This document shows, one piece after another, positions 1 through 8,789 of a stretch of DNA of 32,582 nucleotides (position 1 is its first letter; every line of letters begins with the position of its first letter). The notes beneath the pieces were generated by a model. The model had not been told where the DNA came from, ran no database searches, and saw only the letters and a list, made by a program, of their open reading frames with translations. Position numbers and translations under genes: made by a program. Origin of the DNA: Pseudomonadota bacterium (GTDB taxonomy: Bacteria; Pseudomonadota; Gammaproteobacteria; Burkholderiales; Burkholderiaceae_C); the NCBI GenBank assembly GCA_021808445.1, contig JAKBBP010000031.1:1-32582 (forward strand), written 5' to 3'.

Positions 1-638
1 TGACCTCAAAGACAGCACATGTGTCCGCAGAAGACCTGTTCCGCCGCATGAGCGACCTCATGCGGGGCATGCGCGCCTGGGACGGGGCCAGCGTGCCGCG
101 CGAGCCGGGGGTGTGCATCGACGGAGCCTTCATCCACGAGCCCACGCATCGCTTCCAGGAGATCATGAGCTCGGGTTTCGTGTTCCCCAGCCTGCCGGAT
201 GTGCACTTCTCGGTGATGAGCAACAAGAACGCCAGCACCGAGGCCGAGAACGGCATCGGCCTGCTGCGCAGCGTGCAGCTGGCGCAGCGCGACGCCGGGC
301 TGCTGGGCCTCTTCGGCGGCTATCCCTACAGCTTCCTGCGCCGGGGCAAGCGCACCTTGCACGGACTGTGGGAAGGCGAGGAAGTACTGAGCCGATCCAC
401 GCGCGACCAGGCGCTGCGCTTCGAGTGGCAACTGGTGGGCCAGCGTGGCAACGTGGCGCGCCCGGCGCACCTGGACGTGAGCCTGTCCACGCGGGTGCAG
501 GACAACCGCGTGGGCCAGGCCCGCTCCAGTTCCCTGAGCGACGAGCAGGCGGTGGCGCTGTGGGATCGGCTGCTGGAGAACATCAAGTTCCGCGTCGCGG
601 TGCCCGGCGCCACGCCGCAGTCGGTGGCGCTGGGCTGA
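1..638 (+). CDS. T6SS immunity protein Tli4-like, C-terminal part (5' end outside window)
   Basis: The frame is open to the left edge, so the true start lies upstream; a GTG at position 21 is an unlikely start. About 210 residues are visible. They resemble the C-terminal domain of Tli4-type immunity proteins, which neutralise Tle4 phospholipase effectors of type VI secretion systems in the periplasm. Supporting features are a GVCIDGAFI segment near residue 35, then a beta-rich stretch ending in LPDVHFSVMSNKN, an RRGKRTLHGLWEGEE segment typical of the family, and a C-terminal helix with LSDEQAVALWDRLLENI. The matching effector is not in the window and would be expected just upstream. The next gene is convergent and ends 8 bases away. 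Family assignment is from remembered sequence pattern, so moderately sure; specificity is unknown. Confidence 0.6.
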   Translation, partial: TSKTAHVSAEDLFRRMSDLMRGMRAWDGASVPREPGVCIDGAFIHEPTHRFQEIMSSGFVFPSLPDVHFSVMSNKNASTEAENGIGLLRSVQLAQRDAGLLGLFGGYPYSFLRRGKRTLHGLWEGEEVLSRSTRDQALRFEWQLVGQRGNVARPAHLDVSLSTRVQDNRVGQARSSSLSDEQAVALWDRLLENIKFRVAVPGATPQSVALG

Positions 639-645
639 GCAGCGA

Positions 646-1290
646 TTATTCGTGCAGCAGCGCCATCGCGGCGCCGAAGCCCACGAACAGGCCGCCGGTG
701 ACCCGCGCGAAGCCTCGGGCCACGGGGGCGCGGCGCAGCCAGCGCCCGAGTTGGGCGCCGCTGCCGGCGTAGACCAGGTACCAGCTCAGCTCGATCACCG
801 CGAAGCTGCCCAGCAGGGTGGCGAATTGCGGCAGCGCGCGGGCGCTGGGGTCGATGAACTGGGGCAGCAGCGCCGCGGCGAACAGGATGGCCTTGGGGTT
901 GCTGCTGGCCACCGCGAAGCCGTTGCGAAACAGCGCCCAGCGGCTGCGGCTCGGGAAGGCGAATGCCTGCGGTTCGGATTCGGCGCTCGGCTGCTCGCCG
1001 GCATGGCGCGCGCTGCGCCAGGTGCGCACGCCCAGCCAGACCAGGTAGGCGGCGCCGGCCAGGCGCAGGGTGTCGAACAAGGTGGGCCAGGCTTTGAGGA
1101 ACACCCCCAGCCCGGCGGCCGAGACCCCCATCATGAGCAGCAGCGCGCACAGGCAGCCGGCCATCGTCGCCGTGGAGCGGCGCAGGCCGTGACGTGCGCC
1201 ATGGCTCATGACCAGGAGCATGTTCGGACCCGGAATCGCGGAGATCACGCAGACGGTGACGACGTACAGCAACCAGGTGTGCAGGGTCAT
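646..1290 (-). CDS. LysE/RhtB-family amino-acid (homoserine/threonine-type) exporter
   Basis: Predicted inner-membrane efflux protein of the LysE/RhtB superfamily, exporting amino acids or related small metabolites; the substrate cannot be read from sequence. The 214-residue length fits the family (about 205-215). The hallmark N-terminal motif IPGPNMLLVMSHGARHG follows the first membrane helix, and NPKAILFAAALLPQF, the conserved mid-protein motif, is present. About six hydrophobic segments are visible. I chose ATG at 1290, giving MTLHTWLLYV as in relatives; the frame extends 21 codons further to 1353, but that overlaps the divergent merR promoter region. No clear Shine-Dalgarno precedes the ATG. 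It is divergent from the MerR gene at 1419. A role in metal resistance is not suggested; this is probably independent of the copper genes. Confidence 0.88.
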   Translation of the reverse strand: MTLHTWLLYVVTVCVISAIPGPNMLLVMSHGARHGLRRSTATMAGCLCALLLMMGVSAAGLGVFLKAWPTLFDTLRLAGAAYLVWLGVRTWRSARHAGEQPSAESEPQAFAFPSRSRWALFRNGFAVASSNPKAILFAAALLPQFIDPSARALPQFATLLGSFAVIELSWYLVYAGSGAQLGRWLRRAPVARGFARVTGGLFVGFGAAMALLHE

Positions 1291-1390
1291 GGGAAGGGAG
1301 CAGGACAGGGCAAGCGGGACCGGCGACGGCGGCTCAGGCACGAAGTATGCCACGCAGTCGTAAGGGATTTGCGCTTGCTCAAGGATTCAA

Positions 1391-1410
1391 GCTTACAACT
1401 GGCTGTAATC
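1391..1410. promoter_or_regulatory. Imperfect dyad upstream of merR, candidate operator/promoter
   Basis: A dyad GCTTACA-N6-TGTAATC (7-bp arms, one mismatch) ends 8 bases before the merR start. A possible -10 box TAATCT at 1406-1411 overlaps it, which would put transcription start almost on the ATG at 1419, so the merR mRNA could be leaderless. MerR proteins bind dyads between the -35 and -10 elements with a 19-20 bp spacer. I could not find a convincing -35 at that spacing, so assignment as the copper operator is tentative. Confidence 0.35.
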
Positions 1411-1418
1411 TATGCGCC

Positions 1419-1841
1419 ATGGATACCCCGAGCGACCTCACCATCGGTCAGTTGGCCCAGCGAGCCGAGCTGGCCACCGAAACCCTGCGCCACTACGAGC
1501 GCCTGGGCTTGATCGAGCCCAGCCGGCGCAGCGCGTCGAATTACCGCCTGTACGACCCGCAGGCCCTGCAGCGCCTGCGGTTCATCCGGCGCGCGCAGGC
1601 GCTGGGATTTTCCCTTCCGGAGATCCGGCAATTGCTGGATCTGCATCGCCGGGGCCAGGGCGACATGGCCCAGGTGCGCGCCATCGCCGAGCAACGGCTG
1701 CGCCAGATCGAGCAGCGCATGGCGGACCTGCAGCGCCTGCGCGATGGGCTGGAGCAATTGACGCGGGCCTGTCCCGGGCATGGCTCGATGGGGCAATGCC
1801 CCATCCTGGCCGCGCTGTGCTCCGAGGAGGACCCTCTATGA
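1419..1841 (+). CDS. MerR-family transcriptional regulator, CueR-like copper sensor
   Basis: Metal-responsive activator that likely controls the adjoining copper ATPase. It has 140 residues, the usual size for CueR/HmrR. The N-terminal winged helix-turn-helix spans about residues 4-70 ([20 protein letters not shown], then [10 protein letters not shown]). A dimerisation coiled coil lies at about 78-115, and a C-terminal metal loop [13 protein letters not shown] carries two cysteines spaced CX8C. CueR has CX7C. The position matching CueR Ser77 is Met rather than Cys, consistent with sensing monovalent Cu+/Ag+ rather than divalent ions. The start is ATG 1419; a longer frame to 1347 would overlap the divergent gene. 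Its stop overlaps the ATPase start (ATGA at 1838-1841), so the two are translationally coupled and probably autoregulated together. Confidence 0.88.
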   Translation: MDTPSDLTIGQLAQRAELATETLRHYERLGLIEPSRRSASNYRLYDPQALQRLRFIRRAQALGFSLPEIRQLLDLHRRGQGDMAQVRAIAEQRLRQIEQRMADLQRLRDGLEQLTRACPGHGSMGQCPILAALCSEEDPL

Positions 1842-4681
1842 ACCCCGCCGCCGCGACAGGCGGCGCGGGCGCCATCGACCCGCCGCCGGCATCCGCGGAC
1901 GCATCCCGTTGCGAGCTCGCGCTGGACGTGGACGGCATGAGCTGCGCATCGTGCAGCTCGCGCGTCGAGTCCGCGCTGAACGCCTTGCCGGGGGTGCAGG
2001 CCAGCGTGAACCTGGCGACCGAGCGTGCGCAGGTGCGCTTCGACCCCTCGCGCCTGGACGCCGCGGCACTGGTCCGGGCCGTGGACGCCAGCGGCTACTC
2101 CGCGCGCACCGCCGATCTCCTGCTGGACGTGCAGGGCATGAGCTGCGCGTCCTGCGTGGGCCGGGTCGAGAGCGCGCTGCGTGCCGTTCCGGGCGTGTTG
2201 AAGGCCGAGGTCAATCTGGCCGCGGAAACCGCCGCGGTGCGCTATCTGCCGGCCAGCGCTTCGTCCCAGGCCCTGCTCGACGCCGTGGCCGAGGCCGGCT
2301 ATTCCGCGCGGCTGCGCGATGCCGATGCCGCGCGTGCCGCCGCCGATGCCGATGCGCACAAGCAAGGCCAGCTGCGCTCCATGCGGCGAGACGCCTGGCT
2401 GGCGGCCGTGCTGGGTGCCGCCGTGGCGCTGATCGCCATGGGGGGCATGCTGTTCCCGGCGCTTCCCCGGGCGCTGGACCGCCTGCTGGCCCTGCCCGCG
2501 GGGATGTCGGGCAGCGACTGGCTGCAGGCCGTGCTGGCCACGGCGGTGGTATTCGGCCCCGGGCGCCGGTTTTTCCGCAGCGGCTGGACGGCCTGGCGTC
2601 ACCTGGCGCCGGACATGAATTCCCTGGTCTCCACCGGAGCCGGCGTGTCCTGGCTGTACAGCATGGTGGTGCTGCTGATGCCGGGCTGGTTCCCGGCGCA
2701 TTCGCGACATGTGTATTTCGACTCGGCGGCGGTGGTGATCGCGGCGGTGTTGTTCGGCAAGTACCTGGAGGAGCTGGCCAAGGGGCGTGCCTCCCAGGCC
2801 ATTCGTTCCCTGGCCCGCCTGCAGGCGCGTGACGCGAGGGTGAGGGCGGGGGGCGAGCAGCGGGACGTTCCGATCGGCCAGGTACGCCCCGGGGACGAGG
2901 TCGTGGTGCGTCCCGGCGAGCGCCTGCCCGTGGATGGCGAGGTGCTGGAGGGGGCTTCGCATGTCGACGAATCGATGCTCAGCGGCGAGCCCATGCCGGT
3001 GGACAAGCAGCCCGGCAGCGCGGTGCGCGCCGGCACGGTGAACCAGCAGGGGCTGCTGGTGGTGCGGGCGACCTCGGTGGGCGCCGACACCATGCTGGCG
3101 CAGATCATTCGCCTGGTCGAGCAGGCCCAGGGCGGCAAGCTGCCCATCCAGGGCCTGGCCGACCGGGTGGTACGGGTGTTCACGCCGGCCGTGCTCCTGG
3201 TGGCCCTGGCCAGCTTCGCGGCGTGGATGCTGCTGGCGCCGGCCCCTGCGCTGAGCCATGCGCTGCTGGCGGCGGTGGCGGTGCTGGTGGTGGCCTGCCC
3301 CTGCGCCATGGGCCTGGCGACCCCGGCCGCCATCATGGTGGGCACCGGGCGCGCCGCCGAGCTGGGCGTGCTGTTCCGCAAGGGCGAGGCGCTGGAGGCG
3401 CTGTCGCATGTCGACACCGTGCTGCTGGACAAGACCGGCACGCTCACGCGCGGTCAGCCGCGCCTGAGCGCGCTGCGTGCCGGCGAGGGCGTCGAGGAAG
3501 CCGAGCTGCTGCGCCTGGCGGCCGCCGTGGAGGCTGGTTCCGAGCACCCCTTGGGCCTGGCCGTGGTCGCGGCCGCGCGCGAGCGTGGCCTGGCCTGGCC
3601 CGAGGCCACGCAGTTCGAGGCGCGGGCCGGTTTCGGCGCGCGTGCCCGCGTGGACGGCGCCATGATCGCGCTGGGCACGCGGCGCTACCTGGAGCAGCTG
3701 GGCGTGGACCCGCGCATGCTGGACGCGGCCGCCGCGGGCCTGCTGGAGCAGGGCGCCACCGTGGTGTATGCCGCGCGCGACGCCAGGGCGCTGGGCGTGC
3801 TCGCGGTGTCGGATCCGCCGCGCCCCGAGTCGGCCGCCGTGGTGGCCCGCCTGCGCGAACTGGGCATGGCGGTGCACATGGTCAGCGGGGATTCGACCCG
3901 TGCCGCGCAGGCGCTGGCGCGCACGGTGGGCATCGGATCGGTGCATGCCGAGGTGCTGCCGCAGGCCAAGGCGGAGGTGGTGCGCGGCCTGCAGCAGCAG
4001 GGCAGGCGGGTGCTGTTCGTCGGCGACGGCATCAACGACGCGCCGGCGCTGGCCCAGGCCGATGTCGGCATGGCCCTGGCCAGCGGAACCGACATCGCCA
4101 TGCAGGCCGCCGACGTCACGCTCACCCGCGGTGACCTGGGGGCACTGGTGTCGGCGCTGCGAGCGGCCTCGCGCACCATGGCCACCATCCGGGGCAACCT
4201 GTTCTGGGCCTTCGGCTACAACGTGCTGTTGATCCCGGTGGCCGCGGGGGTGGGCGCGCCGTGGGGGCTGTTCATGAGCCCGATGCTGGCCGGCATCGCC
4301 ATGGGACTTTCGTCCGTGTTCGTGCTGGGCAACAGCCTGCGCCTGCGGGGCCTGCGCGCATGGAACCCACCGGCGCCGGCGCCGGCTCCCGAATTCTCGC
4401 GGCCCGTGGACGGGCCCGTCTCCCTTCCATCATCCACCAGGAGTTCCACCATGAGCGCATCCAGCACCAGCCCATCCACCACCCTGAGCATCGAGGGCAT
4501 GAGCTGCCAGCATTGCGTGGGCAGCGTCACCAAGGCGCTGCTGGCGGTACCCGGGGTCGAGTCGGCGCAGGTCAGCCTGGACGCCGCGAGCGCCGAGGTG
4601 CGGGGCAGCGCGCCGCGGGACGCCCTGGTCGAGGCGGTGCGCCGCGCCGGCTATGTCGCCACCGCCCAGGCGAGCGCCTGA
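1838..4681 (+). CDS. copA: Copper-exporting P1B-type ATPase CopA with in-frame C-terminal CopZ domain
   Basis: Cu+ efflux pump of the inner membrane, 947 residues with the tail. Two N-terminal heavy-metal-associated domains (about 25-165) each carry GMSCASC. Then come eight predicted membrane helices, the actuator loop with [11 protein letters not shown], the transmembrane CPC motif (Cys487-Pro-Cys489), the phosphorylation motif DKTGTLT (Asp531), SEHPLG in the nucleotide domain, the hinge [10 protein letters not shown], and a last helix with [15 protein letters not shown]. These are P1B-1 (Cu+) signatures. The pump proper ends near residue 840. The frame continues through a Pro/Ala/Ser-rich linker into a third HMA domain with GMSCQHC (about 880-945), normally a separate copZ gene. 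The start is coupled to merR by ATGA. See the internal start at 4451. Confidence 0.93.
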   Translation: MNPAAATGGAGAIDPPPASADASRCELALDVDGMSCASCSSRVESALNALPGVQASVNLATERAQVRFDPSRLDAAALVRAVDASGYSARTADLLLDVQGMSCASCVGRVESALRAVPGVLKAEVNLAAETAAVRYLPASASSQALLDAVAEAGYSARLRDADAARAAADADAHKQGQLRSMRRDAWLAAVLGAAVALIAMGGMLFPALPRALDRLLALPAGMSGSDWLQAVLATAVVFGPGRRFFRSGWTAWRHLAPDMNSLVSTGAGVSWLYSMVVLLMPGWFPAHSRHVYFDSAAVVIAAVLFGKYLEELAKGRASQAIRSLARLQARDARVRAGGEQRDVPIGQVRPGDEVVVRPGERLPVDGEVLEGASHVDESMLSGEPMPVDKQPGSAVRAGTVNQQGLLVVRATSVGADTMLAQIIRLVEQAQGGKLPIQGLADRVVRVFTPAVLLVALASFAAWMLLAPAPALSHALLAAVAVLVVACPCAMGLATPAAIMVGTGRAAELGVLFRKGEALEALSHVDTVLLDKTGTLTRGQPRLSALRAGEGVEEAELLRLAAAVEAGSEHPLGLAVVAAARERGLAWPEATQFEARAGFGARARVDGAMIALGTRRYLEQLGVDPRMLDAAAAGLLEQGATVVYAARDARALGVLAVSDPPRPESAAVVARLRELGMAVHMVSGDSTRAAQALARTVGIGSVHAEVLPQAKAEVVRGLQQQGRRVLFVGDGINDAPALAQADVGMALASGTDIAMQAADVTLTRGDLGALVSALRAASRTMATIRGNLFWAFGYNVLLIPVAAGVGAPWGLFMSPMLAGIAMGLSSVFVLGNSLRLRGLRAWNPPAPAPAPEFSRPVDGPVSLPSSTRSSTMSASSTSPSTTLSIEGMSCQHCVGSVTKALLAVPGVESAQVSLDAASAEVRGSAPRDALVEAVRRAGYVATAQASA
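4401..4416 (+). repeat. Hairpin GGCCCGT-GG-ACGGGCC between pump and chaperone parts of copA
   Basis: Perfect 7-bp inverted repeat with a 2-base centre, 22 bases before the internal Shine-Dalgarno at 4439. It sits in the linker-coding stretch, where an intergenic region would lie if copA and copZ were separate. It lacks a T-run, so is not a standard terminator; it could be an RNA stem affecting stability or ribosome loading. Confidence 0.35.
4451..4681 (+). CDS. copZ: CopZ-like copper chaperone from an internal in-frame start within copA
   Basis: A 76-residue HMA-domain protein, the typical CopZ size, can be made from ATG 4451 in the same frame as the ATPase (its residue 872). An AGGAG at 4439-4443 lies 7 bases before the ATG, a better ribosome-binding site than those of most genes here. 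The product has an MxCxxC copper site (GMSCQHC) and the beta-alpha-beta-beta-alpha-beta pattern of Atx1-like chaperones, which hand Cu+ to CopA in the cytoplasm. No stop codon separates it from the ATPase, so the sequence permits a CopA-CopZ fusion, a free CopZ, or both. A sequencing or assembly error removing a stop is possible, but no frame shift is needed to explain it. Internal initiation is inferred. Confidence 0.6.
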   Translation: MSASSTSPSTTLSIEGMSCQHCVGSVTKALLAVPGVESAQVSLDAASAEVRGSAPRDALVEAVRRAGYVATAQASA

Positions 4682-4729
4682 GCGAGCCGCGCCCGGGCGA
4701 GCCCGAGGCGAGCTTCCGGCCGGAGGGAT

Positions 4730-5479
4730 TCAGCCGGGGGTGCCCGGCAGGCTGCGCAGATCGGCCACGGCCTCCTGCCCGAAGGCTTCGCTCAACAGAT
4801 AGTCCACCAGGCGGCGTGCACAGTCGGCGGGGCTGGCCAGCTGGCCTTCGCGCTGCAGCTTCTGGAATCGCTCGCGCAGGGGAAAGCGCGCCGGGTCCAC
4901 GCTGCGCAGCGCGGCCTGCATCGAGGTGTCGACCACGCCGGGGGCCAGGGAACAGATGCGCAACCCGGGTGTGCGATCCAGCGCGACCGCCCGGGCGTGC
5001 TGGTCCAGCGCCGCCTTGGTGGCGCAGTAGATGCTCCAGCCGGGGTAAGGGCTGCGCGCGGCGCCGCTGGACACATGCACGATGCGCCGCTCCTGCTCGG
5101 CGTCATCCACCGCGCACAGCGCGGCGCTGAGCATCAGGGGCGCGCCCACGTTCAGGTTCACCGCATCGGCCACCGCCGCCAGATCCTGCGCGGGCAAGGG
5201 CCCCATGGGCTCCAGGGTGCCCGCGTTGTTCACCAGGAGCACGCGCTGGCGACCGAGCACCCAGTTCGCCAGTTGCGGCCCGGCCAGCCAGGAGCGCAGT
5301 GCCGCGGGATCGCTCAGGTCCAGCGTGCGTTCCTCGAACAGCCCCGGCGCGGCCTCGACGGGGGTGCGCAAGGCCCCGCGCGAAAGGCCCAGCGTGGCGA
5401 TGCCACGGCCCAGCAGCTCGTGCAGGATCGCGGCCCCGAGGCCGCGGGAATGTCCGGTGACGATTGCGCAGGTCCGCAT
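4730..5479 (-). CDS. Short-chain dehydrogenase/reductase (sepiapterin/benzil-reductase-like)
   Basis: Cytoplasmic NAD(P)H-dependent oxidoreductase with a Rossmann fold, 249 residues, the classical SDR length. The cofactor motif TGHSRGLG (residues 8-15), the NNAG motif (about 85-88), the catalytic Ser in VHVSSGAA and the YCATK active-site motif are all present, and the PG motif after the active site (LAPGVVDT) is intact. The pattern resembles the sepiapterin-reductase/benzil-reductase subgroup, but substrate is unknown. The start is ATG 5479. It lies only 4 bases downstream of the GGDEF-EAL gene on the same strand and so may be co-transcribed with it, though no functional link is evident. It converges on copA, 48 bases away. 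Confidence 0.85.
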   Translation of the reverse strand: MRTCAIVTGHSRGLGAAILHELLGRGIATLGLSRGALRTPVEAAPGLFEERTLDLSDPAALRSWLAGPQLANWVLGRQRVLLVNNAGTLEPMGPLPAQDLAAVADAVNLNVGAPLMLSAALCAVDDAEQERRIVHVSSGAARSPYPGWSIYCATKAALDQHARAVALDRTPGLRICSLAPGVVDTSMQAALRSVDPARFPLRERFQKLQREGQLASPADCARRLVDYLLSEAFGQEAVADLRSLPGTPG

Positions 5480-5483
5480 GCGA

Positions 5484-8400
5484 TCAGGCTCCTTCGGGTG
5501 GGGTTGCGGGATGCAGGACGAACACGCCGCCGGGAGAGCCCTGCAGGGTCAGGGCCCAGAAGCGTTCGCGCAGCTCGTCGCTGGCCATGTGCAGTTCCAG
5601 CTCCAGGGCGGGACGGGCCAGGGGTTCGTCCAGCCAGCGCCGCACCAGGCCGTACAACTCGGTCTGGCGCTGCACCAGGTCCTCGAAGCGCGCCTGGTGG
5701 CGCCAGCGTCCGGCATGATGCTGGCACCACTGGCCGATGGGGCAGCGCAATGCGGCGTCCGGCTGGCGCAGCAGGGCCTCGGTCTCGGCGTCCAGCGCGC
5801 CTTGCGTGAGCTGGCGCAGCATGGTGCCCACGGAGACGATGGCCTCGATGCCGTCGGGCCCGAGGCCGCCGGGCTTGCCCAGGTCGGCGCTCCAGGCCAG
5901 GCGCCGCGGCCAGTCGGCCATCCATTCCAGCAATTGCGCGGCGGGCATGGGACGCGCGACGGCGTAGCCCTGCAGGTGCAGGCAGCCCATGGCCACCAGC
6001 ACGCGCGCGAGCTCGGGGGTTTCCACGCCCTCGGCCACCACGCGGACCCCCATGAGCTGCGCGGTGCGCAGGATGCCGTAGGCGATGCTCAGATCCCGCG
6101 CGTCGTGCAGCAGGTCCTTCACGAAGCGGCGCTCGATCTTCAGGGTGGAGACGGCCAGTGCCTGCAGGTGGGTCAGGGAGGCGCTGCCGGTGCCGAAGTC
6201 GTCCAGGCTGACCTGCACGCCCAAGGCGTGGCACTCCTCCACGCGACGCCGCGTGGCATCGCCGTCCAGCAGCGCGCCGTGCTCGGTGAGCTCCAGGGTC
6301 AGGCTGCCCGGGCGCATGCGCGGGTGACGCCCCAGCAGCTCACGCAGGTCGTCGAGGAACTGCGGCCCCAGGAAATGCCGCGGGCTGATGTTCACGCTCA
6401 TGCCGAGATCGAGCTCGCGGGAGCGCCAGCGCTCGATCCACAGGGCGGCCTGTTCCAGCACCCAGCGTCCCACGGGAACCGCCAGGCGCGGCTCGTCCAG
6501 CACATGCTCGAACTTGCCGGCGCTGTGCAGCTGACCATGCTCGTCGAGCAGACGCAGCAGGCCTTCCACCTGGCTCACGTTGGGCTGGCCGTTGCGCTGG
6601 CGCGGCACGCTCAGGATGGGCTGCACGTGCATCTGCAGCCGCCCTTGTTCCAAGGCGTGCTCGATGGCGCTGAGCCAGCCCTGGCGAGCCTCCACCTCGG
6701 CCTGCATGTTCTGGTCGAACAGGCAGGCCTGGTTGCGCCCCCGGGCCTTCGCCGCGTACAGGGCCATGTCGGCCTGGCGCATCAGGGTCTGCGCGTCCTC
6801 GTTGCCGGTGCGCAGCGCCAGGCCCAGCGACAGCCGCGCCGACAGCACCTGGCCCTCGATCTCGATGGGCGGGCGCAGCGCGGCCATCACGCGCTCGGCG
6901 ATGCGCTGGGCGCGCCGGGGATCCTTGCCCACGGGAAGCAGCAGCGCGAACTCGTCGCCGCCGATGCGCGCCAGGATGTCGCTGTCGCGCCCCTGGCGCG
7001 ATTGCTGGGACAGGCGCAGCGCCCCGCGCAGGCGGGCCGCCACCTCCACCAGCAGGGCATCGCCGGCGGCGTGCCCGAAACGGTCGTTGATGGCCTTGAA
7101 ATCGTCCAGGTCGGCGATACCCAGGGCGACGTCATCGCGCCGCGCCAGGGTCTCGGCCAGGAGTTTCTCGAAGGCGCCTCGATTGCTCAGGCCGGTCAGC
7201 GAGTCGCGCTCGGCCAGTTCCCGGATCTGCTGCTCCTGCAGCTTGCGCTCGGTCACGTCCTGGATGGTCCACAGCGCGCCGGCCGACTCATGGTCCGCGC
7301 CTTCGAGGGGCGTGTAATGCCGCAGGAAGATGCGCCCGTCGTTGAGCCAGACCTCGTCCACCGCCGGCTGGTGTTCGTTGAACAGGATCTTCACCTGGTT
7401 CAGGGATTCTCGTCCCCCGGCGTGCATGGGCTCGATCAGCGACCAGACGGCCCGCCAGGGCTTGCCCAGGAGTTCGCGCGGCGGCAGGGTGATGCCGGTC
7501 ATGCGGGTGAAGCCCTCGCTGCAATACTGCACCAGTCCGGCGGGGTTGAACACGATCAGCCCGCCGGGAAGGTTGTCCAGGATCTGCCCGAACAGGCTGG
7601 CGTCCTTGCGCTGCGCGTCGCGTGCCTGCTCGCTGCCGGCCAGCAATAGCCGCAATCGGCTCAGCCATTCACGCTGAAGCACGAGATCGCGGCGCAGAAG
7701 CAGGCCCAGCATCAGCCCCAGCAGCAGCGCGCCGGCCAGCGGCAGGCGGACCCGGCTCCACCAGTCCCTCACCACCGCGCTGCGGGGTGTGACCACGAAG
7801 GCGGTGAGGGCGTAGCCGTCCAGGCGATGCAGCGCTCCCACGTAGATGCGGCCGCTGGGGTCGGCGTTGGCCGTGCCCTCGGCGGACATCCAGCGCCGGC
7901 CGGGGTTGTGCAGCATGGCCTGCATGATCAGCCCGTCGTGGCGCTGCGTGTAGTAGGCCTGGGGATCCCGGGTCCGCGGCGCGGGCCAGCGGCCCAGCAG
8001 ATAGCCCGCCGGCTCCAGCACGCCGAACACCAGCTGGGGGTCGGCTCCCTGCTGCACCAGGGATCGGTACAGCGCGCTCTCGGCCTCCTGGTCCAGCGCG
8101 CCCAGCACCACGAAGCCGGCGCGGGAATCCGCCGGCGCCTGGGCCCAGGCCATGGGAACCAGCAGGCGGCGCTGCGGGCCGCGCAGGATGGGTCGGCCGA
8201 TCTGCAGCGAGCCCGGATGGGCGCGCGCCAGGCTCTGCACCTCCCGCAGGTCCGCCGGCGCGGTCCCGTCCCATGGAACCACGGTCAACTGCGCCACGTG
8301 GGGCTCCGTGGTCCGGAAATCCCGCAGCGCCTGCGCCAGGCCGTCGTCCGGATGCTCCAGCCAGCCACGCGACCGGATCTGCGCGGCCAGGAAGGCCAGG

Positions 8401-8621
8401 CCCCGGGAATAGCGGTTGAGGTGGTTCTGCACGGCAACCTGCACGATTTGCGCGGTTTGGGCGAGTTCGGCGCGCCGATTGCGCATCTGCTCGGTCCACG
8501 ACGCCACCAGAAACCAGCCGGTGATCAACACCAGCGTGGCCAGCACCGCGGCGAAGGGCAGCAGGCTGTGCCGGCGCATGGGACCGTCGTCGAGCAGGGG
8601 CCGGGGGTCGGGGGTCGTCAT
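5484..8621 (-). CDS. Membrane PAS-GGDEF-EAL cyclic-di-GMP enzyme with C-terminal CZB-like domain
   Basis: Bifunctional-type c-di-GMP synthase/phosphodiesterase, 1045 residues from ATG 8621. Order: membrane helix (about 20-42), roughly 250-residue periplasmic sensor, second helix (about 294-312), short coiled coil, PAS (about 338-460), GGDEF domain (about 470-630) with intact GGDEF and an inhibitory RxxD site (RDSD) five residues before it, then EAL domain (about 640-900). The EAL signature reads EGLLR; the Asn of SVNIS, ELTEHGAL, LDDFGTG and AEGVET are kept, but KID reads KIE. The tail (about 945-1040) has CPIGQWC, like the Cys motif of chemoreceptor zinc-binding domains, with the expected later histidines replaced by glutamine. 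A GTG at 8696 would lie inside an inverted repeat, so I prefer 8621. Activity direction cannot be decided from sequence. Confidence 0.88.
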   Translation of the reverse strand: MTTPDPRPLLDDGPMRRHSLLPFAAVLATLVLITGWFLVASWTEQMRNRRAELAQTAQIVQVAVQNHLNRYSRGLAFLAAQIRSRGWLEHPDDGLAQALRDFRTTEPHVAQLTVVPWDGTAPADLREVQSLARAHPGSLQIGRPILRGPQRRLLVPMAWAQAPADSRAGFVVLGALDQEAESALYRSLVQQGADPQLVFGVLEPAGYLLGRWPAPRTRDPQAYYTQRHDGLIMQAMLHNPGRRWMSAEGTANADPSGRIYVGALHRLDGYALTAFVVTPRSAVVRDWWSRVRLPLAGALLLGLMLGLLLRRDLVLQREWLSRLRLLLAGSEQARDAQRKDASLFGQILDNLPGGLIVFNPAGLVQYCSEGFTRMTGITLPPRELLGKPWRAVWSLIEPMHAGGRESLNQVKILFNEHQPAVDEVWLNDGRIFLRHYTPLEGADHESAGALWTIQDVTERKLQEQQIRELAERDSLTGLSNRGAFEKLLAETLARRDDVALGIADLDDFKAINDRFGHAAGDALLVEVAARLRGALRLSQQSRQGRDSDILARIGGDEFALLLPVGKDPRRAQRIAERVMAALRPPIEIEGQVLSARLSLGLALRTGNEDAQTLMRQADMALYAAKARGRNQACLFDQNMQAEVEARQGWLSAIEHALEQGRLQMHVQPILSVPRQRNGQPNVSQVEGLLRLLDEHGQLHSAGKFEHVLDEPRLAVPVGRWVLEQAALWIERWRSRELDLGMSVNISPRHFLGPQFLDDLRELLGRHPRMRPGSLTLELTEHGALLDGDATRRRVEECHALGVQVSLDDFGTGSASLTHLQALAVSTLKIERRFVKDLLHDARDLSIAYGILRTAQLMGVRVVAEGVETPELARVLVAMGCLHLQGYAVARPMPAAQLLEWMADWPRRLAWSADLGKPGGLGPDGIEAIVSVGTMLRQLTQGALDAETEALLRQPDAALRCPIGQWCQHHAGRWRHQARFEDLVQRQTELYGLVRRWLDEPLARPALELELHMASDELRERFWALTLQGSPGGVFVLHPATPPEGA

Positions 8622-8688
8622 GGCCGTAAAGCGTACCCGACCCGGGGCCCGCGCCGCGAGGGGGGGGGCCTCGTCCGGCAGCGGCGGC

Positions 8689-8712
8689 GATTTCACGGCC
8701 GAACGTGAAATC
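8689..8712. promoter_or_regulatory. 9-bp perfect inverted repeat in divergent promoter region
   Basis: GATTTCACG-N6-CGTGAAATC is a perfect 24-base dyad between the two divergent c-di-GMP genes (starts at 8621 and 8790). It is followed by a further CATCACG that can pair with the overlapping CGTGA. The symmetry and position fit a dimeric repressor or activator site controlling both genes. The binding protein is unknown. Confidence 0.5.
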
Positions 8713-8789
8713 CATCACGTGGGCGCTTGCGGGGGACATTTACACTCGGTTTCTGGTCATTCGTCTCCTTGTCCCCCCCATCCCTCGCC

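Noticed and set aside
1541-3946. An 801-codon open frame on the minus strand opposite copA
   Set aside because: Composition typical of an antisense shadow; the plus strand carries all P1B-ATPase motifs.
4715-4724. TCCGGCCGGA palindrome between copA and the SDR gene
   Set aside because: Only 10 bp, no loop and no T-run; too weak to call a terminator.
5082-7649. An 855-codon open frame on the plus strand
   Set aside because: Antisense to the SDR and GGDEF-EAL genes, whose motifs are unambiguous.
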